A stretch of 25,197 nt of DNA from an uncultured Burkholderiaceae bacterium (lineage in GTDB: Bacteria; Pseudomonadota; Gammaproteobacteria; Burkholderiales; Burkholderiaceae), in NCBI GenBank assembly GCA_937871985.1, contig CALMPB010000136.1, positions 1-25,197 on the forward strand, in the 5' to 3' direction. The position numbers were made by a program, and so were the translations under genes. This document shows positions 14,641-22,694 of the stretch, one piece after another. Every line of letters starts with the position of its first letter. Position 1 is the first letter of the stretch. The notes beneath the pieces were generated by a model. That model saw only the letters and a list, made by a program, of their open reading frames with translations, was not told the origin of the DNA and did not search any database.

Positions 14641-17063
14641 ATGATATCCTGCTCAAGAGCCTGGACGTCACAAACTTCCGCAGCATTCGTGGTCACATCC
14701 ACGCTCCGCTCGACGCCAAGGTGGTACTCGTCCACGGCGAGAATGGCGCTGGAAAGACGAGCCTGCTCTCATCGATCGAGCTCGCGCTTACCGGCCGTGT
14801 CCAGTCTCTCGAACGCGCCGATCAGGGCTATGCGCGGCAATTGCTGCACCGCTCGTCGGTCGAGGGCAATGTGCTGCTGCGGACGGCGCTCGGCGCGACA
14901 GAGCGCGACTACGAATCGCTCCTGACCGACGTTGGCGCGAACTCCGTCGCGGCGCTCGACGCGGAGCAGGCGAAGTTTTTCCGGGAGCGCTCCTTCTTGC
15001 CGCAATCACTGCTCGGTCAGCTCCTGCAGATCTATCAGGATGCCGGAAGCGAAGCGAGTTCCCCGCTTTCGCAATTCGTAGGCAAGCTCCTCGGACTCGA
15101 TCGCCTCGACGCACTCGAGGCTGGGCTCAAGCCGCTTGCCGATGTCCGAAACGTCCGCAAGACGGTCGATGGATGGCTGGCGGCCGAGAATGAAAAGTCT
15201 CGCCTCGACCGGCTGCTCTCGGACCAGCGCACGGCCCGCAATGGCGTTGTTCAGCAGATTGCCACCGCCTTGAATGAGCTTCGCACGCTGTGCACCGAAC
15301 TCGGGCTGACAATCGAGGTCTCTGAGGAAACGTTGGACGCGGTCGAGGCGGCGCTCAACGAAGAGTCCGATACCAAGAGCTTCGACACCCTCACGGATCA
15401 GCAGCGCCGGCTGGGTGCTATCCAGCGCGAGATCAGCGCGGCCGGCAGCACCAACGATGGGAGCGGCGAGAACGCCGCAGCCAACGAGGCAAGCGAGGCA
15501 TATGCGCGCTGGGAGGCCGAGCATGGAGGGAAGGCCAGCGGCATACGTGCCCGTGTCGAGGCGCTGCTTGTTGATGTATCGCTGCCGAGCGACCCGGAGC
15601 AGCTTCTCGATGCAGCGTTAGCGCGTCTTCGCACCGAACATAAGCAAGCGTCCGATCGCGCGGATCATGCCCGGATCGACTTCGAGCGCGAGGTCGCGGC
15701 GCAGAGCGAGCGGGACGTTGCGCAATTCCAGCGCGATACGATCGACCAAGAGGTCGGGCGTCTCTCGAGCACGGCGGGAAGCCTGGGTTCGGTGCTCGCC
15801 GAGCTCACGTCTTTTATCACCGGCGAGACCTGCCCGGTCTGCGATCGCGATTTCAGCGAAGTCGGCAAGGTGCCGCTAATCGAGCACGTCCACCACAAGG
15901 TTCGGACACTGTCCGCGTCGGCTGAGCGATTGCTTGTGCTCGGCCGGACGCGGGGCGAGGTGCAGGTCACCATCGAGCGACTGGATCGCGAGATCGAAGC
16001 CATCGCGGCACGTAAGCCAGACGCGGAGGCACTTGCTGCGCTCGACCGCAGGGCCGCGCGTCTCGAGGCGCTCATCAGCGAGGTCGACGACCTCGGCGAG
16101 GTTTTCCGCGAAGGTGGCCGACTAAGGGCGGCTGACGTTGCGGCACGACGCTTGGTAAGTGCCGCACAATCGCGCAACGTTGCGCTCTCGGCGGCACGAG
16201 AGACTCTCAGCGACTTCGCGCGCTCAATTGGCGCCGAGGGGCTCGCAGAGGGCGAAACCTCCTCGGCGGCGATGGCCCGACTGGAGGCGCTGCTCTCAAC
16301 ACAGTCGACCGTGCTGGAGAACCGGCTCTCGCTACGGCGCCGGGGCGGCGACCATATTGAGAGCATCAGGTCCGCAGCCGCGCGACGCAAGGTCAGCGAC
16401 GATCGGATCACGGAAGATTTTGCGTCCTTTCAGCGGGCGGAGGAAGCGTTGGAGCGTGCGCAGAAGCTGCGCGACCAGGGCAACGCGATACGCGGTGCCG
16501 TCGACACGGTTCGATCGGCGATCATACGGCGGGAGTTCAATGACCGTCTCAACCGCGTCTGGCGGGACCTGTTCGTGCGGTTGGCGCCTGGCGAGCCCTT
16601 CGTCCCGGCATTTCGAATCCCGGGCGCATCGACCCAGAAGCTGCAGCCGAAGCTGATCACCGAGCATCGTGACGGTGGCAGTGCGGGCGGGACGCCGGGT
16701 GCGATGCTCAGCTCAGGCAATCTCAACACCGCTGCGTTGACACTGTTCATCGCGCTTCATCTCGCTGTCCCCAAGGATCTGCCATGGCTGATCCTCGACG
16801 ATCCGGTGCAGTCGATGGACGATGTCCATATCGCCCATTTCGCAGCGCTCCTCAGGACCCTATCGAAGGAGCATGGCCGGCAGGTGATGATCGCGGTCCA
16901 TGACCGGCAGCTTTTCGAATATCTGAAGCTTGAGCTTAGCCCGGCCTTTCCGGACGATAGTCTGCTTACGCTGGAGCTTTCGCGAGGACCGCGGCGCGAC
17001 AGCATCTGCGTCCCGCGCCGTTTCGTCTTCAAGGAGGAGACGGCGCTGCTCGCCGCGGCCTAG
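14637..17063 (+). CDS. SMC/Rad50-like ATPase with zinc hook (LmuB-like)
   Basis: An 808-residue ABC-type ATPase. The ATG at 14637 overlaps the preceding stop and starts MNDILLKSLDVTNFRSIRGH. Walker A is GENGAGKTS (34-42). Long coiled-coil arms flank a CPVC zinc-hook motif at residues 399-402. The C-terminal lobe has the ABC signature LSSGN (691-695), Walker B LILDDP (718-723) with the D-loop-like SMDD just after, and the H-loop histidine H755 in IAVHDRQLF. All nucleotide-binding motifs are present. Such proteins dimerise through the hook and load on DNA. In Lamassu/Ddm systems the SMC subunit detects foreign or replicating DNA ends and releases the effector. A standalone repair ATPase is possible, but coupling to a SIR2 gene makes defence much more likely. 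Confidence 0.88.
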   Translation: MNDILLKSLDVTNFRSIRGHIHAPLDAKVVLVHGENGAGKTSLLSSIELALTGRVQSLERADQGYARQLLHRSSVEGNVLLRTALGATERDYESLLTDVGANSVAALDAEQAKFFRERSFLPQSLLGQLLQIYQDAGSEASSPLSQFVGKLLGLDRLDALEAGLKPLADVRNVRKTVDGWLAAENEKSRLDRLLSDQRTARNGVVQQIATALNELRTLCTELGLTIEVSEETLDAVEAALNEESDTKSFDTLTDQQRRLGAIQREISAAGSTNDGSGENAAANEASEAYARWEAEHGGKASGIRARVEALLVDVSLPSDPEQLLDAALARLRTEHKQASDRADHARIDFEREVAAQSERDVAQFQRDTIDQEVGRLSSTAGSLGSVLAELTSFITGETCPVCDRDFSEVGKVPLIEHVHHKVRTLSASAERLLVLGRTRGEVQVTIERLDREIEAIAARKPDAEALAALDRRAARLEALISEVDDLGEVFREGGRLRAADVAARRLVSAAQSRNVALSAARETLSDFARSIGAEGLAEGETSSAAMARLEALLSTQSTVLENRLSLRRRGGDHIESIRSAAARRKVSDDRITEDFASFQRAEEALERAQKLRDQGNAIRGAVDTVRSAIIRREFNDRLNRVWRDLFVRLAPGEPFVPAFRIPGASTQKLQPKLITEHRDGGSAGGTPGAMLSSGNLNTAALTLFIALHLAVPKDLPWLILDDPVQSMDDVHIAHFAALLRTLSKEHGRQVMIAVHDRQLFEYLKLELSPAFPDDSLLTLELSRGPRRDSICVPRRFVFKEETALLAAA

Positions 17064-17129
17064 TCCGGTCCAGATGGGCGGACTTGGCCAAGACCCCGGT
17101 TTGTCCAATCGTAAGATGAAGGTAACCCA

Positions 17130-18218
17130 ATGAACCGTCCGCTGGTCGTGCTGCATGGCATCCATCTCAACGACTACGATGGCAGCCTGGAAGGCTTCTA
17201 CGCGGGCGGCTTCAAATGGGCGGCGGAGCATGGATGGGGCGGGGAGGTCTTGAATTTCAGGCCGACTGCCGGGCGCTGCTATGGCCATGTCGAAGTGCTT
17301 GAGAACTCGATCCACATTGAGAAGCTCGGCACTACCCCTACGAGCGAGTCCGTCGACAACGTACTTGTCGTCTGGACCGCGCCGGATCCGTCGCCCCGTC
17401 GAGGGAGGATCGTCGTCGGGTGGTACGATAGCGCAACGGTCTATCGCGATCGCCAGCAGCCCAAGGGCGCGCTGAAGCGCGCGAGAACCTACCGCGATCC
17501 GTACTCCCGCGAGCCGCATACACTGTCGTTCCAGGTCGAGGCGGACGAGAAGGATTGCCGGCTGCTCGCGCCAGAGGAGCGGGTGCTCTGGATCCCCCCA
17601 CGCAAAAAGGGCGACAAGGGTATCCCGGGCCAGAGCCCGGTCTATTTTCCCGAACGGCAGGCGGAGGTCGGGCCCGAGATCGCGCGCCGCATCCGTCATT
17701 TCATCGAGACCGGGAAAGCATTGCCGCTCGCAGAGGCGGTCTCGCCGAAGCCCGGAAGCAAGGGCAATCGCTTCCAACTCGATCCGGAGCGGCGCAAGGA
17801 AATCGAAGATACCGCGATGCGGATCGTGACCGAGCACTTCGAGGCACTTGGCTATGACGTTGACAACGTCTCGGCGACGAAGCTGGGGTATGACCTCGTT
17901 GCCGTTCAAGGAGACGCGACGCTTTGCATCGAAGTGAAGGGCCGATCCGGCAGCGAGGTTGTAGCGGACTTCACCTTCAACGAGTTTGCCAAGATACGCC
18001 TCGAGGAGCGCGGGAAGTTTCTCGAGGGAAGCTATCGCATCTGCATCGTCACCGACGCATTAGGCGAGCGCGCAAGCCCGAAGCTGCACCATTTCTGGTG
18101 TGTCACGCCGCCCGACGCACTGAAAGCCGCGTCCCGACAATGCGCCTGGCAAAACATCGATGGCGAAGGCACGCTCGAGCTCACGCCGCTCGAAGCCGCC
18201 CAGGGCCGGATGTGCTGA
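17130..18218 (+). CDS. DUF3883-domain protein, PD-(D/E)xK nuclease-like
   Basis: A 362-residue protein that lies 66 bp after the SMC gene with no terminator visible between, so probably the same transcript. The C-terminal part (about residues 225-340) is DUF3883, a restriction-endonuclease-like fold: RRKEIEDTAMRIVTEHFEAL, then GYDLVAVQG and CIEVKGRSG. This gives a D255...E268-V-K270 arrangement, the classic PD-(D/E)xK active-site spacing. The N-terminal part (MNRPLVVLHGIHLNDYDGSL, then EVLNFRPTAGRCYGHVEV, GRIVVGWYDSATVYRD) looks like a beta-rich reader domain that I cannot name. DUF3883 proteins are frequent in defence islands, often beside helicases or methylases. Here it could be an extra DNA-targeting nuclease or modulator of the SIR2-SMC system. 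Confidence 0.78.
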   Translation: MNRPLVVLHGIHLNDYDGSLEGFYAGGFKWAAEHGWGGEVLNFRPTAGRCYGHVEVLENSIHIEKLGTTPTSESVDNVLVVWTAPDPSPRRGRIVVGWYDSATVYRDRQQPKGALKRARTYRDPYSREPHTLSFQVEADEKDCRLLAPEERVLWIPPRKKGDKGIPGQSPVYFPERQAEVGPEIARRIRHFIETGKALPLAEAVSPKPGSKGNRFQLDPERRKEIEDTAMRIVTEHFEALGYDVDNVSATKLGYDLVAVQGDATLCIEVKGRSGSEVVADFTFNEFAKIRLEERGKFLEGSYRICIVTDALGERASPKLHHFWCVTPPDALKAASRQCAWQNIDGEGTLELTPLEAAQGRMC

Positions 18219-18287
18219 GCGATAAGGTAAAGTACGGCGAGGTCTCCTTGTCCGCCTCGATCGTTGCAACCTTTTCGCAGAAGATTC
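18212..18287 (+). pseudogene. Left part of a possible 42-codon ORF split by IS66 (rest at 21396-21448)
   Basis: GTG at 18212 overlaps the DUF3883 stop. The frame reads VLSDKVKYGEVSLSASIVAT then FSQKI up to the target duplication. Joining 18287 to 21396 after removing the element and one GAAGATTC copy continues the frame as LINRRELSVMLAERPIT to a TAA at 21446-21448, giving 42 codons. The coupled start mimics the rest of the operon, so this may be a small last gene destroyed by the insertion. It is too short to be certain, and no family is recognised. Confidence 0.3.
18280..18287. repeat. IS66 target site duplication, left copy
   Basis: GAAGATTC directly precedes the left terminal repeat and recurs exactly at 21388-21395. 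An 8-bp duplication is the normal length for IS66-family insertion. Confidence 0.92.
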
Positions 18288-18309
18288 GTACGCCTTCGGT
18301 GAAGACCGC
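18288..18309. repeat. IS66 left terminal inverted repeat
   Basis: 22 bp starting GTACGCCTTCGG. It pairs with 21366-21387 with mismatches at positions 7 and 18 of the repeat. Confidence 0.88.
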
Positions 18310-18386
18310 CTTGGCAAGGACAGAGGGTTGTTGCTGAAGCACCGGTGTTAGGAGCGGTGTTTGCACCGGTCCAAGGGACGGTGCTT

Positions 18387-18731
18387 ATGAGTCAGGTGAC
18401 GATCATTTCGGGGGCGGAGCGGCGCAGGTCATGGACGGCGGAGCAGAAGCTGGCGTTGGTCCAGGAGGCGTTTTCGCCGGGAGCCTGCGTGGCCGACGTT
18501 GCGCGGCGCGCGGATATCCGGACCAACCAGCTCTACCGCTGGCGCGAGCGGTTGATGGCGGAGGCGCGGGAGTGCGAGGGCTTTATGCCGGTTGTGCTGG
18601 CCGAGAGCACTGACGGACCGCCGCGCGACCGCTTCGTCATGGTTGTTGAAGTTGGCTCAGCGGTGGTCCGGATTACCTCGGCAGCCTCGGCGTCGCTGGT
18701 CACCGCAGTTCTGCGGACATTGCCGCGATGA
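18387..18731 (+). CDS. tnpA: IS66 accessory protein TnpA (OrfA)
   Basis: A 114-residue protein starting MSQVTIISGAERRRSW. The N-terminal half is a transposase_8-type helix-turn-helix (WTAEQKLALVQEAFSPGACV, then DVARRADIRTNQLYRWRERL), as in IS66 OrfA. The ATG at 18387 is preferred over an earlier in-frame ATG at 18345, because the family begins just before this helix-turn-helix. It overlaps tnpB by 4 bases. It probably binds the element ends; all three IS66 proteins are generally needed for efficient transposition. Confidence 0.9.
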   Translation: MSQVTIISGAERRRSWTAEQKLALVQEAFSPGACVADVARRADIRTNQLYRWRERLMAEARECEGFMPVVLAESTDGPPRDRFVMVVEVGSAVVRITSAASASLVTAVLRTLPR

Positions 18732-19069
18732 TCCCGCCGGGGGCGAAGGTCTGGGTGGCGATGGGCCATACGGACATGAGGAAGGGGATGCAGGGTCTCG
18801 CCCTGTTGGTTCAGCAACACCTGCATCGCAACCCGCATGGCGGCGATCTGTTCGTGTTCCGCGGCCGCGCAGGTTCATTGGTCAAGGTCCTGTGGCATGA
18901 CGGGGTCGGGATGGCGCTCTTCGCCAAGCGGATCGAGAAGGGACGCTTCATCTGGCCCTCTGCCAGGGAGGGCGTGGTGTCGCTGACGAGCCCGCAACTG
19001 GCCTGCCTGCTCGACGGGATAGACTGGCGCAACCCGCAATATTCCTGGCGTCCGACCAGCGCGGGATAA
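18728..19069 (+). CDS. tnpB: IS66 accessory protein TnpB (OrfB)
   Basis: A 113-residue protein with the unmistakable family sequence: MGHTDMRKGMQGLALLVQQH at about residues 12-31, GDLFVFRGR near 39-47, and KVLWHDGVGMALFAKRIEKG. It starts within the tnpA stop (ATGA) and ends 72 bp before tnpC. Its molecular role in IS66 transposition is not settled. Length and motifs are normal. Confidence 0.95.
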   Translation: MIPPGAKVWVAMGHTDMRKGMQGLALLVQQHLHRNPHGGDLFVFRGRAGSLVKVLWHDGVGMALFAKRIEKGRFIWPSAREGVVSLTSPQLACLLDGIDWRNPQYSWRPTSAG

Positions 19070-19141
19070 CGACTGCACTTTCTTGGCCGGGCGTGCATTT
19101 TCCGCTTCATTCGGGCCGGATTGTGTGATTCCATCCGGGTC

Positions 19142-20764
19142 ATGGAAGCCCCCGGCGCCAACCCCCAGGACGACCTTGCCGCCCTCAAGGCGGAGCTTGC
19201 GGTCGCCCGGGCCGAGGCCGCACGGGTCCGCGCGATCAACGCCGATCTCGAAGCCCGCAACGCCCTGCTCGAGCTTCAGAACGAGAAGATGCGCCGCGCC
19301 CTCTATGGCCAGCGGTCGGAGCGCTCGCGGCAACTCGTCGACCAGATGGAGCTGACGTTCGAGGAGTTGGAGGCGACTGCCACCGAGGACGAGGCACTGG
19401 CGTTGCTGGCCGCGGCCAAGACCAGTGTCACTCCGTTTGAGCGCAAGCGGCCGGCCCGCAAGCCGCTGCCCGACCACCTGCCTCGGGAACGCGTCGTCAT
19501 CCCTGCGCCGTGTTCATGTCCGGCCTGCGGCGGCAGCCGCCTGTCGAAGCTCGGCGAGGACGTGACCGAGACGCTGGAAGTGATCCCGCGCCAGTGGAAG
19601 GTGATCCAGACCGTGCGGGAGAAGTTCTCGTGCCGGGACTGCGAGAAGATCACGCAGCCGCCCGCGCCGTTCCACGTTACTCCGCGCGGGATGTTCGGGC
19701 CGAGCTTCCTCGCGATGGTCCTGTTCGAGAAGTTCGGCGCGCACCAGCCTCTCAACCGCCAGCGTGACCGCTATGCCCGCGAAGGCGTCGAGCTCAGCCT
19801 CACCACGCTCGCCGACCAGGTCGGGGCCTGCAGCGCGGCGCTGATGCCGCTTTACCGGCTGATCGAGGCCCATGTCCTTGCCGCAAAGCGATTGCACGGC
19901 GACGATACCACCGTCCTGGTGCTCGCTCGGGACAAGACCGATGTCGGCCGATTGTGGACCTATGTGCGCGATGACCGGCCATTCGGAGGCAGAGCTCCGC
20001 CGGCCGCGATCTACCATTATTCGCGCGATCGGCGCGGCGAGCATCCCGTCGAACATCTGCGCGCCTGGACGAGCGGCGTGCTGCAAGCCGATGCCTATGC
20101 CGGCTACAACGACCTGTTCCGCGCGAACCGGCAGCCGGTGCCGCTCCGCCGCGCGCTGTGCTGGGCCCACGCCCGCAGGAAGTTCTTCGAGTTCGCCGAT
20201 GCCGCCGCGCAGCTGAAGAAGCGGCGCAAGACCACGCCCGTCATCGCTCCGCTCGCGGTCGAGGCGGTCCGCCGCATCGATGCGATCTTCGCCTTCGAGC
20301 GGACCATCCACGGCCACGAGGTGCAGCAGCGGCGTACTGCCCGCCAGGAGCACGTCGCTCCGCTTGTCGGCGATCTGCATGCATGGATGGTCCAGCATCG
20401 CTCGACCCTCTCGCGCACCTCGGATGTTGCCAAGGCGATGGACTACATGCTTGGCGATTGGGCCGCGTTCACCGCGTTCCTTGACGACGGCCGCATCTGC
20501 CTGACCAACAATTGCGCCGAACGGGCTTTGCGCGGGATTGCGCTGGGCAGGAAGGCGTGGCTCTTCGCGGGATCCGACCGCGGGGGGCAACGTGCCGCGT
20601 TCATGTTCAGCCTCATCACCACCGCACGCCTCAACGATGTCGATCCGCAGGCCTGGCTGGCCGACGTCCTCGCTCGCATCGCCGATATCCCGCAGCATCG
20701 TCTCCACGAGTTGCTGCCCTGGCACTGGCAAGCCTTGCGCACTGAACTGCCCGCCGCCGCATGA
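19142..20764 (+). CDS. tnpC: IS66-family transposase TnpC
   Basis: A 540-residue DDE transposase. The ATG at 19142 (MEAPGANPQDDLAALKAELA) is chosen over a TTG at 19121. In order there is an N-terminal leucine-zipper-like coiled coil (about residues 10-50), a helix-turn-helix region with RALYGQRSER, a zinc-finger-like region (CSCPACGG and CRDC), then the catalytic core with LHGDDTTVLV, LQADAYAGYND and NNCAERALRG supplying the DDE residues. A C-terminal IS66_C-type tail ends WLADVLARIADIPQHRLHEL. The frame is intact. The stop overlaps the passenger gene by 4 bases. Confidence 0.96.
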   Translation: MEAPGANPQDDLAALKAELAVARAEAARVRAINADLEARNALLELQNEKMRRALYGQRSERSRQLVDQMELTFEELEATATEDEALALLAAAKTSVTPFERKRPARKPLPDHLPRERVVIPAPCSCPACGGSRLSKLGEDVTETLEVIPRQWKVIQTVREKFSCRDCEKITQPPAPFHVTPRGMFGPSFLAMVLFEKFGAHQPLNRQRDRYAREGVELSLTTLADQVGACSAALMPLYRLIEAHVLAAKRLHGDDTTVLVLARDKTDVGRLWTYVRDDRPFGGRAPPAAIYHYSRDRRGEHPVEHLRAWTSGVLQADAYAGYNDLFRANRQPVPLRRALCWAHARRKFFEFADAAAQLKKRRKTTPVIAPLAVEAVRRIDAIFAFERTIHGHEVQQRRTARQEHVAPLVGDLHAWMVQHRSTLSRTSDVAKAMDYMLGDWAAFTAFLDDGRICLTNNCAERALRGIALGRKAWLFAGSDRGGQRAAFMFSLITTARLNDVDPQAWLADVLARIADIPQHRLHELLPWHWQALRTELPAAA

Positions 20765-21336
20765 GTTCGATCGCTCGCCTCAAGGTGGTGCTCGATGGGG
20801 TCGAGCCCAAGGTGGTGCGCCGCTTCGAGGTCCCCGTGACCACGCGCCTCAGCCGCCTGCACACCGTCTTGCAGATCATGATGGGCTGGACCGACACCCA
20901 CCTTTACGAGTTCACCTTCCGCGGCTCCGGCTATGGTATTCCCGATCCCGACTGGGAATCCGATTGCGCCGACGCCCGCTCCACCAGCCTGTCCCGGGCG
21001 ATCAACGAGAACGAGACTCTCTCGTTCAAGTACCTCTACGACTTCGGCGACGCCTGGTCGCACTCCGTCAAGGTCGAGAAAATCGAGCCTGCTATCCCGG
21101 GGCTCTCCTACCCGTTTCTGCTTCATGCCTCCGGGCGCTGTCCGCCAGAGGATGTCGGCGGCCCCGATGGCTATGCCGAGTTCCTCCGGATCATCGCTGA
21201 CGACCGCCACGAAGAGTTCCACGAGACCGTCGTCTGGGCAGGCGGCACCTTCGATCCCAACTTCGTCGATCTCGACCGGATCGAAGCTCGCCTTGCAGCC
21301 CTCGCCAAGCGAAGCAAAACGGCCAACCGGCGCTAG
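20761..21336 (+). CDS. Plasmid pRiA4b ORF-3-family passenger protein
   Basis: A 191-residue protein with the pRiA4b ORF-3-like domain: LKVVLDGVEPKVVRRFEVP near the start, LHTVLQIMMGWTDTHLYEF around residues 36-54, KYLYDFGDAWSHSVKVEKI and CPPEDVGGPDGYAEFL. It is coupled to tnpC (ATGA) and ends 29 bp before the right terminal repeat, so it is inside the element. Passengers of this family recur in IS66-type elements and on plasmids. Their function is unknown. Confidence 0.88.
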   Translation: MSSIARLKVVLDGVEPKVVRRFEVPVTTRLSRLHTVLQIMMGWTDTHLYEFTFRGSGYGIPDPDWESDCADARSTSLSRAINENETLSFKYLYDFGDAWSHSVKVEKIEPAIPGLSYPFLLHASGRCPPEDVGGPDGYAEFLRIIADDRHEEFHETVVWAGGTFDPNFVDLDRIEARLAALAKRSKTANRR

Positions 21337-21365
21337 CGCAGGTTCAAGCCGCAAGCATGTCGGGC

Positions 21366-21387
21366 GCGGCCTTCACCGAATGCGTAC
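21366..21387. repeat. IS66 right terminal inverted repeat
   Basis: Reads GCGGCCTTCACCGAATGCG then TAC on the plus strand. Its reverse complement matches the left end with two mismatches over 22 bases. Confidence 0.88.
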
Positions 21388-21395
21388 GAAGATTC
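21388..21395. repeat. IS66 target site duplication, right copy
   Basis: GAAGATTC, identical to 18280-18287, directly abuts the right terminal repeat. Confidence 0.92.
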
Positions 21396-21794
21396 TAATT
21401 AATCGCAGGGAGCTATCGGTGATGCTCGCGGAGCGGCCCATCACTTAAATGGCGGGTTTTGTCAGATCCAGACATCCTCGGCGTTTCTGCTGAACGACCA
21501 ACTTTGGGCCGTGAAAAGACCGGCAGGTGTTGGGCGATGGGCAGAGCATAGCCGCCATTCCCGGCAACAGCCGGGAGGGAGCGGCTGTCGACCAGCATAC
21601 GCCGCTCCGATACGGCGCTGGGAATGTCAGCTCGCGCTGATACCTGCCGTTTGCCCCACTCGAATCTTTCAGTCGAGACCCGCCCATGCCGATCGAGGAG
21701 ACGGCATTCTCGAACAATGAGGCCATGTGATTGTCCCAGCCTACAATAAGTGGAGATGCTGGTTCGGAATCGAAGCCAAATCATTCGCCATGTC
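21396..21794. other. Region downstream of the IS with no supported gene
   Basis: The first 53 bp hold the tail of the possible split ORF. The rest, about 340 bp, has open frames on the minus strand (21413-21877 and 21445-21726) without domain-like pattern. It contains words such as GCCATTCCCGGCAACAGCC that resemble the other long spacers of the window. I see no RNA gene. Confidence 0.45.
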
Positions 21795-22694
21795 TCAACG
21801 GCGAGTGAATTGCAGAGCTTGTTGATATGTTGGAGGTTTTTCCCAGCTGATCCAGAGACGACGCCTAACTTCGCCATCTATAATATCGATGGCCCCAGGG
21901 CGATGCACCATGCTGTTGATGTTGATCGGAAAATTCAGAGGATGGAACGAAACAAAGGTCAAAATAAACTGAACTCCTAACATCTCGGCGTAAAGGCCAT
22001 AAATCTCATCGTTTTGGTTGGTTAGAGGCGCTAGATGAAAGTAGTTGTGAGTTGAATTATCCTCTCCATCATTGTTTATGCGCACCAACCCGGAATCATT
22101 CGGCCAGATATCAACATCTTCTAGAAAAAGAAGCGGATCTACTGACGGATGAAATTTATCGATGCGAGTGTGGCCGTCGAAGTGAAGATTTCCGGAGACG
22201 GCCATCGCCTTCAGGCATTTTAATAACCACCTTTCGAGATCGTGCCCGGAAATGATCGATTCATCCGTACCGGGTTCGCCGGCCATTCTAGAGCGAAGCC
22301 AATCGAAAAAGTGGATTGCAGCATCGTCTAATTTGCCGAGGGTGCTGTTGTGGTGAGTGCAAAAACAACGCGCGGTAAGGCTCCGACCACCTTGAATTCG
22401 TCGGGCTTGAGCCAAGGAACTCCGCCAACCCGAAATTCTCCACTATCCGCAATCAATCTCAATATTCCTTCCGACACCAAATGCTCGGCAGAGGGCGGGC
22501 CATTGTATGCACGGAATTTCGACATATAGCATGTTGCTAGCGCGTTTCGGGGTCTGAGGTTCGCGCAGGTTGATGGTCGATGGGGGTCTATGCCAGACTT
22601 CCCCGACAAAGCAGCAATCACCGGCCATTTTGTCACGGCCGCATATGCATGGTGCAGCCTTGATAGCTTCTCGTTGGTCCTCATCGTGCACCAT
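21795..22694 (-). pseudogene. SEC-C-motif-type protein, broken by two frameshifts
   Basis: Three consecutive pieces on the minus strand read like one protein. The N-terminal piece (frame of 22443-22694) has the zinc motif APCICGRDKMAGDCC then HRPPSTINLREP. The middle piece, in another frame from about 22550 to 22380, has NALATCYMSKF, GPPSAEHLVSEGILRLIADS and VGGVPWLKPDEFKVVGA. The C-terminal piece, back in the first frame, has LTARCFCTHHNSTLGKLDDA, GHDLERWLLKCLKAMAVSGN and so on to 21795. This order fits a family of proteins with an N-terminal CxCG...CC motif and a conserved HN...LD...LERWLLK block, as I recall them. One base appears lost near 22379 and a compensating shift occurs near 22530-22560. 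The function was never established. The GC content is lower than that of the trb or SMC genes. Confidence 0.6.

Larger units (their letters stand above)
18288..21387 (+). mobile_element. Complete IS66-family insertion sequence, 3100 bp
   Basis: The ends were read directly. The left repeat GTACGCCTTCGGTGAAGACC (from 18288) and the reverse complement of the right end, GTACGCATTCGGTGAAGGCC (to 21387), differ at 2 of the first 22 positions. Both begin with GTA, as IS66-family ends do, and both are flanked by GAAGATTC. Inside are tnpA, tnpB, tnpC and a pRiA4b ORF-3-type passenger, all forward and mostly coupled by ATGA overlaps. All frames are intact and the duplication is perfect, so insertion appears recent and the element may still be active. 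Confidence 0.93.
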
